Source of the DNA: Agrypnia vestita
Lineage: Eukaryota > Arthropoda > Insecta > Trichoptera > Phryganeidae
Assembly (NCBI GenBank): GCA_016648135.1
Contig: JADDOH010010824.1
Span: forward strand, 1-64,000
Length of the DNA stretch: 64,000 nucleotides
Direction: 5' to 3'
Shown: in pieces, positions 23,637 to 33,588 of the stretch
Layout of the letters: each line of letters begins with the position of its first letter
Position numbering within the stretch: the first letter of the stretch is position 1
Program-made: the position numbers and the translations under genes
Notes under the pieces: generated by a model
Databases searched by the model: none
Told to the model about the DNA's origin: nothing
Seen by the model: only the letters and a program-made list of their open reading frames with translations

Positions 23637-23830
23637 CTCTGCCATCTTTTCGATCATTTAAGCCAGCTTATACAGGTTATTAGCCCTGGGCGATCGTACA
23701 AAAGACTTCTATCTATGTTTCTCATATAAATAGCTTCGACCCTGTGAGACTTCTATAAGTAATCTTAATTAAATAATAATTCCGCAGTAGAAAAAATCAG
23801 TAATTGTGTTCTTACAACAAACATGTAAAA
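23637..23830 (+). repeat. dispersed repeat R, copy
   Basis: 'agccagcttatacagg', 'ttagccctgggcgatcg', 'ttctatctatgtttctcat', 'gcttcgaccctgtgagac' and 'aaaaaatcagtaattgtg' follow the R order. The 5' part is replaced. Confidence 0.6.
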
Positions 23831-24002
23831 ATATTGTCATTAATTTTATAGTTATATAGTATTTTGTTTTATGTTTATGGTACTTATTTTGTATTTTGTT
23901 CTCACTATATTGCATCCTGCTAATCTCGCAGAGGTTCATTCTAGTGAGATGAGTGGATCTTTTTCTAACCAACACATATTAAGTTTAACCGGTCGGGCGC
24001 CG

Positions 24003-24064
24003 GAACGCAGATCTGCGCGAAAACTTTTGTACCCTCTGTGTGCCGGAGCGCAGATCTGCGCTCC
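24003..24064. repeat. twin palindromes around CGCAGATCTGCG
   Basis: 24045-24064 is a perfect 20-bp palindrome centred on AGATCT. 24006-24017 is a 12-bp version of it. Each follows a 'gccgga' block, so they form a short direct repeat of a palindrome. Confidence 0.7.
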
Positions 24065-24519
24065 CTAGACACGTATGCGAATTCGGCCTATTTTACCTGC
24101 GTTTATGGGTTTTTAAAGCTTATTCTTTGTTGAATCTCAAGTTTTTGAATGAATGAACGAGTTCTATTTGTCAAGTAATCTTATTTGCCACGCAATCCGG
24201 ACAAAAAATCATCCCAAATGTCGTCTTCGAACCGCGCATTAGTTGTGTTATTTATCCGTTAAAAATTTTTTTTTTTTAAATAAAAAAGTGTTGAATTGAA
24301 GTATTTTTATATTATTTGATATATATAGAATGAAAATATTGAAGTAAAATATTTTATGTGCTTGCTTTGCTTCCACGATTTTATTCGATAAACATGTGCG
24401 TACTTTTCTGACAGTAAATTTGTACGATGACTTATTTTTTCTTTCTTTTTTTCTTTTTTTTCTTATTTTAAATATAATTCTTCTTATGGTGCCATTTCCT
24501 ATTTCGGAGGTCGGCGAGC

Positions 24520-24592
24520 GATTACTTATTCTTTAGAAACCGACATGTAAAAGTACCGTAATTTTTGACGGTTCACAGCTTGTATTATTAAT
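24520..24592 (+). mobile_element. Helitron-like 3' end, family B
   Basis: 'ttattctttagaaaccgaca', 'tgtaaaagtaccg' and 'taatttttgacggttcacag' match the conserved terminus found at 60.15 kb. The final CTAG has become CTTG. Confidence 0.5.
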
Positions 24593-24646
24593 AATACTGA
24601 TGCTTTTGAAGATTTTTTGTGAAACATTGAGGAAATTCATTTTTAA

Positions 24647-24764
24647 TATATTAAATATGAATCGAATTGAAAAACACTTTTTTTTCAATATATATTTTTA
24701 GTATTTATAGGGATTCGGTGTATCTAATGGTGGTAGGGGAAGGGGGCGGAGTTAGAAGGATAGG
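24647..24764. repeat. PLE copy 3: inverted arm with internal deletion
   Basis: It is the inverted complement of 24984-25168 but lacks about 75 bp in the middle, the part that would hold the ribozyme motif. It joins the endonuclease frame directly at its truncated start. Confidence 0.7.
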
Positions 24765-25037
24765 AGTAAAATAAAGGAACGGTTAGAAGAACATAAGAGA
24801 GTAAACTAAAACTTCGCCTTAAATTCAGAAATGGCGGAACATGCCAAAATGGAGGGTCATACGTTCGATAATAATAATTTAACACTATTACATTGTTGCA
24901 ATAAAGGAAGAAAAATGGATATTTTAGAGAGCTTAGAAATTCATAATAAAAAATGTAATAACATTCAAATACCACCCATAACCTCCACACTCCTATCCAT
25001 TCTAACCCCGGCCCCTACCCCTACTACCAAAACATAA
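24764..25037 (+). pseudogene. Penelope-like GIY-YIG endonuclease fragment (copy 3)
   Basis: The plus frame gives 'SKIKERLEEHKRVN', a stop, then 'NSEMAEHAKMEGHTFDN', 'CCNKGRKMDILESLEI' and a proline/threonine-rich C-terminus. This is the second half of the PLE endonuclease and aligns well with copy 2. The GIY and YIG strands and all of the RT are missing. The copy is therefore truncated further in than the 14-kb and 34-kb copies, yet it also has an inverted arm attached. Confidence 0.8.
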
Positions 25038-25168
25038 ACCCAATCCCTATAAATATTGTCTATAAAATTTGTTAGTGATACTGAGAGATCTCGAAAACGT
25101 TTAAACAATTAAATAAAATATACAATAGAAAAAAACAGTGTTTTTCAATTCGATTCATATTTAATATT
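24984..25168. repeat. PLE copy 3: 3' arm
   Basis: It starts within the last codons and includes 'ccctataaatattgtct', then a degraded ribozyme block at 25075-25112 ('ctgagagatctcgaaaacg', helix III AACGUU kept, core lost), then 'acagtgtttttcaattcg', which is mirrored on the far left. Confidence 0.7.
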
Positions 25169-25687
25169 AGCTGTTGCTACCCGGCGTTCCGCAGGTTAAG
25201 GATTAAGTTGAAAATAAATGTGTGGGAGGAACAAAGGTTCCATTGTTTTGCAAAGCCTTTAATTAAAGCAATGTTTCCATTTAATCAAGGCTGGGATGTC
25301 TAGGGATGGGATGTCTAGGGAAATGTGACCTATTTTTTCCGTCGGGAATATGTATGCGAAATTTGGGTCCAAGCGGTGTAGATTGGTACAGAAAATATAT
25401 CTGGGGGAGGCGGTGGAGTAGAGAGGGAAGAGAAAATGTCACCTTTATTACCCGCCGGGTCTTAAATAATAAGTGTCCAAATTTTAGTCCAATCAGTCGA
25501 ACAGAACAGATTTGCATTGAAAATATATCAGGGGGAAGGGAAGGGGTAAAAAAGGAGAGGGAAATGTTACTCGCCTATGTTACTCGCCGGGTCTTAAATA
25601 ACAAGTTTCCTAATTTTGAATCGAATCGGACAAACGGTGTAGATTTGTATAGACATTGAGTTTTATAGGTATAGATAGATATATAGA
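25167..25687 (-). mobile_element. complete non-autonomous Helitron
   Basis: On minus it starts TCTATATATCTATC, with A just outside, and ends in a hairpin with CCTGC...CGCCGGG and then CTAA, with T just outside. This fits the A|T insertion rule of Helitrons. The 521-bp interior carries about three degenerate tandem units of roughly 120 bp, each with 'gacccggcgagtaac'-like and 'gatatattttcaatgcaaatc'-like blocks. No Rep/helicase is encoded. The closest relative in the window is 54509-54905. The element sits exactly at the end of the PLE copy 3 arm. Confidence 0.85.
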
Positions 25688-26190
25688 TTTAATCTCCTTT
25701 TTTTTATTACTCGAATATGAGGAAAAAAGTTGTCAATTTGTGAATTTTGGTTAAAAGAGCCCTTATAATATAGATTATAAGCCGATTAATAATTAATATG
25801 GATTATATTACTTATTAGTCAGATTAATAATAATTAGTATTTAATATACTACGATAATAATTAATACAGATTATAATTTTAATGCGCCGCCTCCGGTCAA
25901 GGTTGAATTTTCCGAATTTAATCAAAAAAATTGAATTCGGAAAATGTGTATGTGTAAAATGTAGGTGTCTAAATATTTATGAATATTGAAAAGGTAGGTA
26001 CTGGCGCCTTTCTTTCAAATAATTTGTCCGAATTCGATTGCAATGTTGTGTCAAAATTTTAAAACAAAAGTTGAAGAACTTTAAGAGATAAGATTTTGGG
26101 CAATCAAACATTTACATTTTTACTTCTTCAATGAATGATTAATAACTTTGTGGTAACGTATTTAATAATTAAATAAAACACGACTTGGTT
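25688..26190. other. AT-rich, no gene recognised
   Basis: Repeated 'aataattaatatggattat'-type sequence (25770-25880) and a short inverted pair around 25905-25940 (CCGAATTTAATC / GAATTCGG) were seen. Confidence 0.4.
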
Positions 26191-26191
26191 A

Positions 26192-26585
26192 CACTACTAA
26201 ATATTTCTTTTCTTTATTCAAGACGAATAAACACTTCTACAAGTTTCGGGAACGAAATTCCCTTCCTCGGGAGGATACAATGTATACTAAAATTAAATGA
26301 TCATTGTACAGTTAACTAGTGGGGTGGAAAGTAGGCGGAGTAAATAGAAGGGGGGGGAGGGGTGTTGCTAGGGAATAATTAAGGGATTGTCAACTTTTTT
26401 TTATTTATAATTGGAAGTTGACAATCCCTTATTATTCCCTAGCAACACCCCTCCCCCCTTCTATTTACTCCGCCCACTCTCAACCCCACTAGTTAACTAT
26501 ATAATGATAATTTAATTTTAGTATACATCCTCCTGAGGAAGGGAATATAATAAACGAATAATTTTTTACATTTTTGTTTATACAT
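26192..26585. mobile_element. PLE arm pair without interior (foldback)
   Basis: Two arms meet at a short loop near 26400. The central stem includes 'aagggattgtcaactt' and its complement, then a G-run/C-run pair and 'ggcggagtaaatag'. The left arm has a hammerhead-like block (26235-26275). The right arm keeps only its first half (CTGAGGA at 26533-26539, then a deletion). This is the PLE arm arrangement with the protein-coding part completely lost. Confidence 0.75.
26235..26275 (-). ncRNA. hammerhead ribozyme-like motif, one core change
   Basis: Minus: core CCGAGGA (CUGAGGA in the other arm), helix II GGGAA/UUCCC, GAAAC, UU, GU and A at the cleavage position. Helix I pairing is weak (two firm pairs). 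The U-to-C change at position 4 should inactivate it. Confidence 0.6.
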
Positions 26586-26779
26586 ATAAATAAAAAGTAG
26601 GTATGCAAAAACAATGAAGGTATACAAAAACATTTCGTATTCGAATGTAGCATTATGTCAAAATTTCAAAGCAATCGGTGAAGAACTTTCAGAGATTAGC
26701 GATTTTGTACAAACGAATACTAATATTTATATTTATATAGATATTACTGATGCTTATTTATTTGTAAATAGGTAGCTAT

Positions 26780-27200
26780 AATAGATAAAAGTTGTACAAT
26801 GCGCCTCGGATCGGAATAACGAAGTTCCTGGCGTTAATTACACCCGTGAATGATAAAAACAATGGCACCGGGAACTTTCTTAAGCAAAACTTCTTAATTT
26901 ATGATGGCTGGGTGGAAAAAACCCGCTGAACTTCCGCAAGTTTCTCTTTGTGTTTCCTTTTGGAATTTCCTCTCCGTGTACAGAATAAGTTTACGCTAGA
27001 AGTGCATTGCAAGTTCGTTGTCTCGGTTGCCGAGTGTACACTGTGTATACATTCATTTAATTAACCTTTTTCTGCGCGGAGGGCCTCAGCTCGAGGGATC
27101 ACCAGACAGCACCTCGCGTACAAACTAGTTTTCTTTGCATTTCTTGTCAGCATCGCCAAGGCATACATTTGATCTGTCAAATGAGACATGTATTTACGTC
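26780..27200. other. unrepeated island, possible conserved non-coding element
   Basis: The composition is balanced and nothing here matches the repeats in the window. It has 'ggcgttaattacacccgtg', 'ttcatttaattaacc' and 'tttgatctgtcaaatga', which look like homeodomain and TALE-type binding sites. No open frame of note. The regulatory reading is inference. Confidence 0.3.
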
Positions 27201-27274
27201 CCCTTGAATATTAAATTTGTTTGTAGAGTAGATACGTCTAGACGGATTATTTTTGGAATTTTTATAATGACCGG

Positions 27275-27580
27275 TTATAACCCATCAAAAGTGACGTACC
27301 TTTACTAAATTTCTTTTGGCCGCCCGTTGAGTTGAAGTAGCCGAGTGCCTTGATAACGTTGGTGATGGATTTTATTACATAGATATTTATGCTTTTTTAC
27401 TTCTCATGCCTCATTATTATATTATACCTCATCATTATTTGAGCCATTTGGTAGCGTTACTGACGGACATTGTTACATTGAGAATTATAATCTTTTGTAT
27501 CTTATTTTATACAATTCATTATTTTTTGTGCCATCTGGTAGCATTAGTGACGGCCATTGTAACGTAGAAAATTACATATT
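27275..27580 (-). mobile_element. Helitron-like family B fragment
   Basis: It is homologous, inverted, to 45440-45660, sharing 'gccttgataacgttggtgatgg' and 'cctcatcattatttgagcca'. Inside, the unit 'gccatttggtagcgttac..gacggacattgtta' occurs twice. The left end has a decayed version of the CCGTCA...TGACGG terminus. Confidence 0.5.
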
Positions 27581-27825
27581 TCGATTAATGATTAATACCA
27601 ATGATATGAACTATAAAGTAATGGATGCACTAATTACCTTGATTTTTCATTAAACTGAAATATAAAAAAAATCCAAATATTAAAAAAACTATTAAATTCA
27701 ACGTTTTCATTATGTCTAATAACATTTTTGAAATCATACTAATTTTTGAAAACAGAATGATATCAGCTATTGATAAAAAGTTACGGAAGAATATTCGAAA
27801 TTATTATTACTAGAATTATTTTAAT

Positions 27826-27990
27826 GTTCTTGCGGTGAAATCGGGAGACTTTGCGTTGTATAAAATGATCACTTGAGCCAGTTCATACAGTTCATAAGCC
27901 CTGGGCCACCCTATGAAGACTTAGTTCCATGCACGTTTCCCATATAAATAGTTTCGCCTCTGCGAGTCTTCAATAATTTTTCTTAATTAA
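27826..27990 (+). repeat. dispersed repeat R, copy
   Basis: Blocks run 'gttcttgcggtgaaatcg', 'gatcacttgagcc', 'cataagccctgggccacc', 'catgcacgtttcccatat' and 'ttcgcctctgcgagtc'. Confidence 0.65.
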
Positions 27991-28159
27991 TACTTATTTT
28001 CCATTATTTTTTGCAATTGTAGAAATTATTCTGTTATATTAATTATTTTTTTATTTATTTCAATTCAAGTATTTTTTTGTTGTTTTCAGTAAATTCTCTC
28101 TTATACGGTCCTCAAGCACCCGAATGGTAGTTCTACCAACGGCGGCGGCTAGAAAAGCG

Positions 28160-28510
28160 TCTTTTTTACTATGTTTAAGCCGTCAAAAATGACGGTACTT
28201 TTACATGCCGGTCCCTAAGGAAAAAGTATTTACTTATGTATAGCCGACCCTCGTGAAAATGTAAATAATAATGACTTTTATCAAAATATTTGAACATTTT
28301 TTTATATCTTTACTTGAATCTTTTAACTACAATCTGTCTTAAGTGATTTTTTCGCTGTATATTTTGTAAAAGCGCACACGGGCGCTAAATAAATAAATAT
28401 TTCCCGTGCCGGCGATTGGGCGGAACATGAAATGGTTCGCGTCTTTGCTAATTCCTATGTGTACTGTATTTTTGACGGGTAATGCATTTAATTAATAGTG
28501 CGATGATAAT
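28160..28510 (-). mobile_element. Helitron-like family B fragment
   Basis: A perfect stem CCGTCA-AAAA-TGACGG lies at 28180-28195 and is followed, reversed, by 'acttttacatgccggtccc'. At 28430-28490, 'gttcgcgtctttgctaattcc' and 'tatttttgacgggtaa' match the end at 50.66 kb. Confidence 0.5.
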
Positions 28511-28689
28511 GATTATGATCACGACACATAAAATGTTATATCAAATAGTTTGGTCGTTATATTTTATATAAATGCATAAAATAAGATACACCTGAACAAA
28601 TTTGAAATTTTCATAAATTAATTAAATATTTTATTTTTATCTGTTCCAAGAGGCACTTAATTTGAATATATATTAAAATATTCTCGGTA

Positions 28690-28960
28690 ATTGGTTTTTG
28701 GACATTACGTGGACTTACCTCCTGCCCGTTTTATGAATATATAATGTAGTGGAGAATTCCTTCGGACCCACACGGCACCGAACCCCGCACCTTGGTATTT
28801 CACTTACGCCCCCCGACTAGCGGAGCGTCCTGGTGAAATATATGAGAAAATTCCTTTGGCCATCTATTCCCGATAATGTATTAAACACCCCATCAAGCGC
28901 AGACCCGGCTCAAGGCAATATTTCGCCGGCGGTGGATTCACGTACTTAGGATAATCTAAT
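28690..28960 (-). repeat. possible SINE (B-box-like on minus)
   Basis: Minus strand carries 'gcggggttcggtgccgt', near the B-box consensus, downstream of 'gacgctccgctagtcgg'. The segment is GC-rich compared with its flanks. No second copy was seen here. Confidence 0.3.
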
Positions 28961-29529
28961 TTAGTAATCCCGCACAACGCTCACATTGTGTTTTATACTT
29001 GTATAAAACAAAAACTTGTCTACAACGTTCTCATATTTGTAAACAAAATTCGTAGTAAAAAAAGCCAAAATATTTTTTAAACAATATTGTCGTACGTCTC
29101 CATCCATAATTTTTAAACTATAAATATGAACAGAATAAGATTACCACATAAGAAAAAAGTTTATACATACTCAAAATTGTACCGAGTTGTAAAAATGTAT
29201 AATGAAATGCCGGAAAACGTGAAGAATGTTAATTAGCTGAATGAATTGAAAAATAATTACTACAATTATTGTAAAAATATATGTAAAAAAAATGATGTAT
29301 TTTAGATAATATAGGATGTTTCATGTTTATTATATATTGATGATAGAGTACAAGAGTATTATTTAATTAAATACTATGGGATCAAAGATTATTGAGTATT
29401 ATTATTATTACATTATAGATTATATTAATATAAAAATATATTGATAAATAAATACGACGTGTACTAATATTAACTAACTTAAGAAATAAAAAATCTAAAA
29501 AACATTTATAGTATCATAAACATTTATAG

Positions 29530-29645
29530 TATCTTTTTGTCGGTCCACGGAGAGGCGGCGGCAGCAACATGCGTTGAGCGCCCGATTCGGGTTTGCTGGC
29601 CCGGGGTTCAAACCCCATCTCCAGCCGTTTAATTCGTTTTTTTAG
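29530..29645 (+). repeat. tRNA-derived SINE head
   Basis: 'gcccggggttcaaacccca' is a textbook RNA polymerase III B box within a T-arm-like stem (GGGG/CCCC). 'aacatgcgttgagcgcc' sits at A-box distance upstream. The ends ('cggagaggcgg', 'catctccagccg') are partly complementary. A T-run follows at 29637-29643. Most likely a SINE, not a working tRNA, because no cloverleaf with a clear anticodon arm could be drawn. Confidence 0.55.
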
Positions 29646-29647
29646 CC

Positions 29648-29968
29648 ATGAATTCGAACGAAATTACAGACGTTACACGAAGTTACGGACAAGCAGACGG
29701 ATATACAGACGGATGGACAGATAAAGAAATTATTATGTTTGGTTTCGTGTGCACATTTCTAATATTCTACTTGACAAAGGGTTTGAAACGTCAGATGTAT
29801 TTGTCTCGCTTTCGCGTTGAGCCTCTCACAGTAATACCTAACAAATGGGTTCCATTTAATACTATACAATCTGGACCATTAAACACAAAACATTTAAGTG
29901 CCCCCAGACAAACGGGATTTTCTCACATAATTTTGACAAGTATTTCGCGTGATGAAGTAAAACACTGA
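29648..29968 (+). other. open frame of 106 codons, unrecognised
   Basis: It starts with a true ATG just after the SINE T-run. The N-terminal part is rich in 'QADGYTDGWTDK', as expected from decayed gacagacgga-type repeats. Residues 28-42 are hydrophobic. I do not recognise a family, and it may be a chance frame. Confidence 0.2.
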
Positions 29969-30979
29969 TTAAACAATTCGCTGTAGTCTACTGAGTAATT
30001 TTGTCATTTAGATTTATCTGTTTTATCATTTGCTACGATTGTTTGCGCTACAGTGGGCAAATAATCCCGGCTTGTAAGAATCTTAGATTCCGGTAGCAAA
30101 GGACGCACCTTATTAGAGGCTTTCTCAGTAAAATTTGTCACGGAATTAAATTCCTCCAAAATTAAAAAAAAAATTGTAGGCATTTACAATATTCAAGGCT
30201 ATTCACAACATGGCCCCTCAATACATTACAGATTTCTGCATCTCATTTTCCGCAAATGACAGAAAATTAACACTCCGCTCAGCATCAATATCTAATACTA
30301 GTACGAGTATAGTAGCAAGGTATACTAACTCTTCTTAGTAATACGTCTTCATACAAATTAGCCGCTATCCATTAGAATGTGTGCGTGCGTGCTCGACGCC
30401 GTGTACTGTGACGCACACATTGACATAAAATATGAGGGCATAAGGCGGCAGCAGTAAGGGCTGTGCCTTCGGTGCCATTCGCGCTCGCAGCCGCCGCTTT
30501 AGAAAAAAAATGCGCTTCCTGAAAAAAATGCCTTTTTTATGTTTGTGGTGCTTTACTAAAAATATGTGTTGATTATGAAAAAGACTGTGAGTTTTTAAAA
30601 GTCAACGTTGATGTTAATCAGCGTTCTTGCAATTTAAGTGCAGAAACTAGGTATACTAATTACAGAAATTTTCGGGTTTCGTGTCTACCTTATGCGTCGG
30701 AATCTCAGACGCTACAAGTAAAGTGACAACCCTAGCGTCAACGCATTAGTAGGCTAACAACTCGCCGACAGGCCGGAGATAAACTACTGTTCTGGGAATA
30801 GTGTGATAGTAGGTTAGTTGAAGTAAATCGCGTGCACAAAACCAATTTCGGTGACCGTGCTTTCGCGGTGGCTGGACCAAAGTTATGGAATAAACTGAGA
30901 CCAACAGACAGCTTACCACAGTTCAAAAAACAACTAAAGACGCACTTGTTTAAACAATCATATAAAATTCTGTGTTCAA

Positions 30980-31140
30980 AAACAGCATTATAAATTTTTG
31001 GTGACATTATTAATATAATTAATAAAAATAAACTTAGTATTCACCACTTTTGTATTGAAAAATATCAGCATGTTTCAGAGCTCATGGCCCCTTCGTCAGA
31101 ATACAATTGTGTCAATCATATAAAAACAAAAACAAAAACT
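30980..31140 (-). mobile_element. solo PLE-type terminus inside a LINE
   Basis: It has 'ggtgacattattaatataat', 'agtattcaccac' and then the ribozyme block, followed by an A-rich 'aaaacaaaaacaaaaact' run. The first part resembles the tandem units at 31.5-31.7 kb. No partner arm was found. Confidence 0.45.
31060..31105 (-). ncRNA. hammerhead ribozyme-like motif, one change
   Basis: Minus: helix I strand GUAUU, intact core CUGACGA, helix II GGGGC/GCUCU (two G-U pairs) with loop CAUGA, GAA, then ACAUGC, U and GAUAU, which pairs with GUAUU. Only position 16.1 (C in place of U) breaks the consensus; with U, helix III would be the palindrome ACAUGU. Confidence 0.65.
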
Positions 31141-31477
31141 GTTACAACACTACCTAATGTTTTCCACTCCTAGTATGCACTCCGCAAAAACACCTGATTC
31201 TTCCCGGTAATCCCAAATATTATTGTTTTAAACGTTAATTCCATTCTTTGTATATCATCTAGCGAATAAGTACCTAATAGTAAATAAGTTTTTTAATCTG
31301 TAATTTGTTTTGTAATATAATTTTTTTTGTGTGAAGTGCCCTTAACGAAAACGGCGCTATATAAATGATCCAATTATTATTATTATTAAAGCGAGCGCTC
31401 TAACATATTAGTAGTAAGGTCTCTACATATAGTATTTGTGCTGATGTTGACATATACGAATTGGTAAGTTAATTTAA

Positions 31478-31697
31478 ATTAACTGTTCGAAGAATATTTT
31501 TTCTTCTTCTGTATGAAGGTTTAAACTTTGTGGTGACATTATTATTAAAATAAAACACAAATTACTTTGTTTTCACCACTATATTAGATTAAAAAAATCT
31601 AATTAACTGTTCGAAGAATATTTTTTCTTCTTCTGTATGAAGGCTTGAAATATGTGGTGACATTATTATTAAAATAAAACACAAATTACTTTGTTTT
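31478..31697 (+). repeat. tandem repeat, about 124-bp unit, 1.8 copies
   Basis: Units start at 31481 and 31605 with 'aactgttcgaagaatatttt' and continue through 'gtggtgacattattattaaa' and 'cacaaattactttgtttt'. The end of each resembles the PLE-type terminus at 30980, and GTGGTGA...TTCACCAC forms a terminal inverted pair in unit 1. Confidence 0.8.
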
Positions 31698-31755
31698 TGT
31701 TTTAATTTAAATATTAATAAATAAAGTAAAAAACTACCCATAAAAAAATCAAGAT

Positions 31756-32036
31756 TTTATTATACTCCCTTTCTTATTGAAACAGGTTTCACGCCTTTTC
31801 CACGCGTCGTGCTCGAAAATTAAACAATACATAAATCGTTAAAATTTCGAAAAATCCAAAATTATACTATAATTATTAAATTTTTTAACGAAAATTTGTT
31901 ACATCATTTTTATCGTCGCCATAAGTCTGCCTGCAAAGTTTTAGCTCGATTGGATCACGGAAAAAGGGTTAAAAATCGATCCAAAATTTTTTCGGCAGAT
32001 AATCAGTAGCTACAAGTTAAAAGAATGGGAGTAAAA
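31756..32036. mobile_element. TIR element A, short copy
   Basis: 'tatactccctttcttattg' at the left and 'gaatgggagtaaaaa' at the right are the family ends. The interior keeps GATCACGGAAAAAGGG and loses about 200 bp compared with 2074-2570. Confidence 0.65.
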
Positions 32037-32224
32037 ATCGGTCTTTCTTTTAATAATCGTAGTGTATTCAATCAAATAAAAATAAACACTTTTCCACCCA
32101 CATAAATGAAGAAAAAATCGTGTCATTTAGTGGAGATGTGTAGAGGGCATTTTTTTAAAGTAGATTTTTAACCGCCCGTAGAAAACGCTAGTCGCTGTCA
32201 GTTAGCCTTTGAGTGAAGAAAAAT

Positions 32225-32600
32225 ATTTAGTATCCGTGGACTGTCAATTGTTGTGAAATGACGTAACGACTTGAACAGCGATATTGCCTTGCATTTTGCC
32301 TGGAGCTTGAAGATACTCAAGTGCAATCCATTCGCGAGATCTAACAGGCTCTCAGGAACTCTCACGGATCAAGGAGTTGTATAACCGCTTCAAAGACGGC
32401 GGCACATTAGTGGACAGCGAACCGAGACCTGGTAGGCCCTCAGCAAGCCAAAACAGCAATGTGATTGATCAAGTGCGGACTTTGGTCATGCAGAATCGTC
32501 GTATTACAGCCTGGATCGCTATATTTAATTCGCTCAAGGCTACAGGCTCAAATACTCAAATAAGAGAATATCTCGAAGTAGAACCCTCATTGACGTTTAT
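32225..32600 (+). pseudogene. mariner transposase N-terminal relic
   Basis: 'FCLELEDTQVQSIREI', a stop, then 'RIKELYNRFKDGGTLVDSEP', 'RPGRPSASQN' and 'VIDQVRTLVMQNRRIT' reproduce the DNA-binding half of mariner transposases (the R.KEWY.RFK.GR.S.E..PR.GRPS block). The sequence departs from the family after 'RRIT', and the catalytic DDD domain is absent. A LINE 3' fragment follows directly, which suggests the LINE landed in, or replaced, the rest. Confidence 0.8.
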
Positions 32601-32604
32601 CGAG

Positions 32605-32860
32605 AAATCACAGTTACGGTGACTGGGTCATATATTGTGGATGTCAGCAGATAGACTTCTAAATCAGATATTCCAGGCAAGACCAGAAGGTAGATGACTA
32701 AGGGGCCGTCTTAGGAGGAGCTGGCTGACGCAGTTGGAGGACTGCTCCGAAGCGAGGTTGCAACTAAATTGAGCTGACGTGGAGAGCGAAGCCCAAGATA
32801 GGAAAAGTTGCAACCTTTTATGCGGTGTAGGGATCCCGACCCAATAGGATAAGGGGTAGA
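32605..32860 (+). pseudogene. LINE C-terminus and 3' UTR
   Basis: Translation gives 'SQLR', a stop, 'LGHILWMSADRLLNQIF', 'QARPEGR', 'RLRRSWLTQLEDC' and 'AQDRKS'. This is the common LINE tail (R.GH..RM...R...I..A...GRR.RGRP...W.D). The 3' UTR holds 'atcccgacccaataggat', shared with the 6.2-kb LINE, and then runs into GAA repeats. Confidence 0.8.
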
Positions 32861-32894
32861 AGAAGAAGAATAATAATAATAATAAAAAAAATAA

Positions 32895-32966
<72 letters not shown>

Positions 32967-33005
32967 AAGAAGAAGAAGAAGAAGAAGAAGAAGAAGAAGA
33001 AGAAG

Positions 33006-33035
<30 letters not shown>
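32856..33035 (+). repeat. trinucleotide microsatellite (AAT)n(AAG)n
   Basis: Starts as GAAGAA at the LINE end, changes to an AAT run (about 32868-32937), and then to about 32 GAA/AAG units. It probably grew from the LINE's own 3' tail. Confidence 0.95.
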
Positions 33036-33036
<1 letters not shown>

Positions 33037-33413
33037 TGTTCTTTAAGTTTACGAAAAATTCATGCTGAAGCTGCTATCGATGGAACAGCTCCATTATGTT
33101 AATGCACCCGCCCATTCTTCGCATCTGATTCAGCCTTTCTTGGTCAAATTCAGCATTTCCCTTATTTTTACAGGCTCCCTGTTCTCCCGAAATGGCTCCG
33201 CGGATTTTTGACTATTCCTCGATAAAATGTGACTTTGAAAGAGATCAAATTTGAATCAAGAAAATAAAGTATGCGGAACGCGACAGCCTAGCTGAACACT
33301 GTTCCAGAAGTGTTTCCAACAATAGCGGGACCGCTGGGAGAGGTATATGTATTACCAATTTGATAGAGATTAGAGTAGAGTTCGATATTTTTTTAACACA
33401 GAAGTATAATATT
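33036..33413. other. no gene recognised
   Basis: Moderate-GC DNA at 33050-33330 without motif or repeat match; it becomes AT-rich towards the PLE. Confidence 0.35.
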
Positions 33414-33473
33414 TTATAAGAAATTTAAGAAAAAATTACACACTATGTTTTAAACCACTTAATTGCTATATAT

Positions 33474-33515
33474 TTGTCAACTAGTTTCGGTTGGACTCAA
33501 CCTTCTTCAGGACAA
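33474..33515 (-). ncRNA. hammerhead ribozyme type I, intact
   Basis: This is the exact inverted copy of the motif at 34738-34779, with the same core, helices and predicted cleavage after the U that follows ACUAGU. It lies just downstream of the PLE coding frame on the same strand, so it would act on the 3' end of element RNA. Confidence 0.85.
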
Positions 33516-33588
33516 TTACAGTATAGACTAATCTAGGTACAGAAATTTATAAAGGAGGAAAGAAAAAGAGAGAGGGACAGAGTGTCAA

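Larger units (their letters stand above)
30160..31390 (+). pseudogene. L2/CR1-like LINE C-terminus and 3' UTR, interrupted
   Basis: 'IFKAIHNMAPQYITDFC' and 'RKLTLRSASIS' (30195-30300) match the 'APQYL..L......R.LRSA' region after the RT of L2/CR1-type LINEs. 'NFGDRAFAVAGPKLWNKL' and 'FKKQLKTHLFKQSY' (30840-30965) match the family's last conserved block. They are split by a GC-containing insertion of about 470 bp (30350-30820). The 3' UTR ends 'cggcgctatataaatgatcc' and (ATT)n at 31345-31388, as in this group. A PLE-type terminus with a hammerhead-like motif lies inside it at 30980-31140. Confidence 0.75.
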
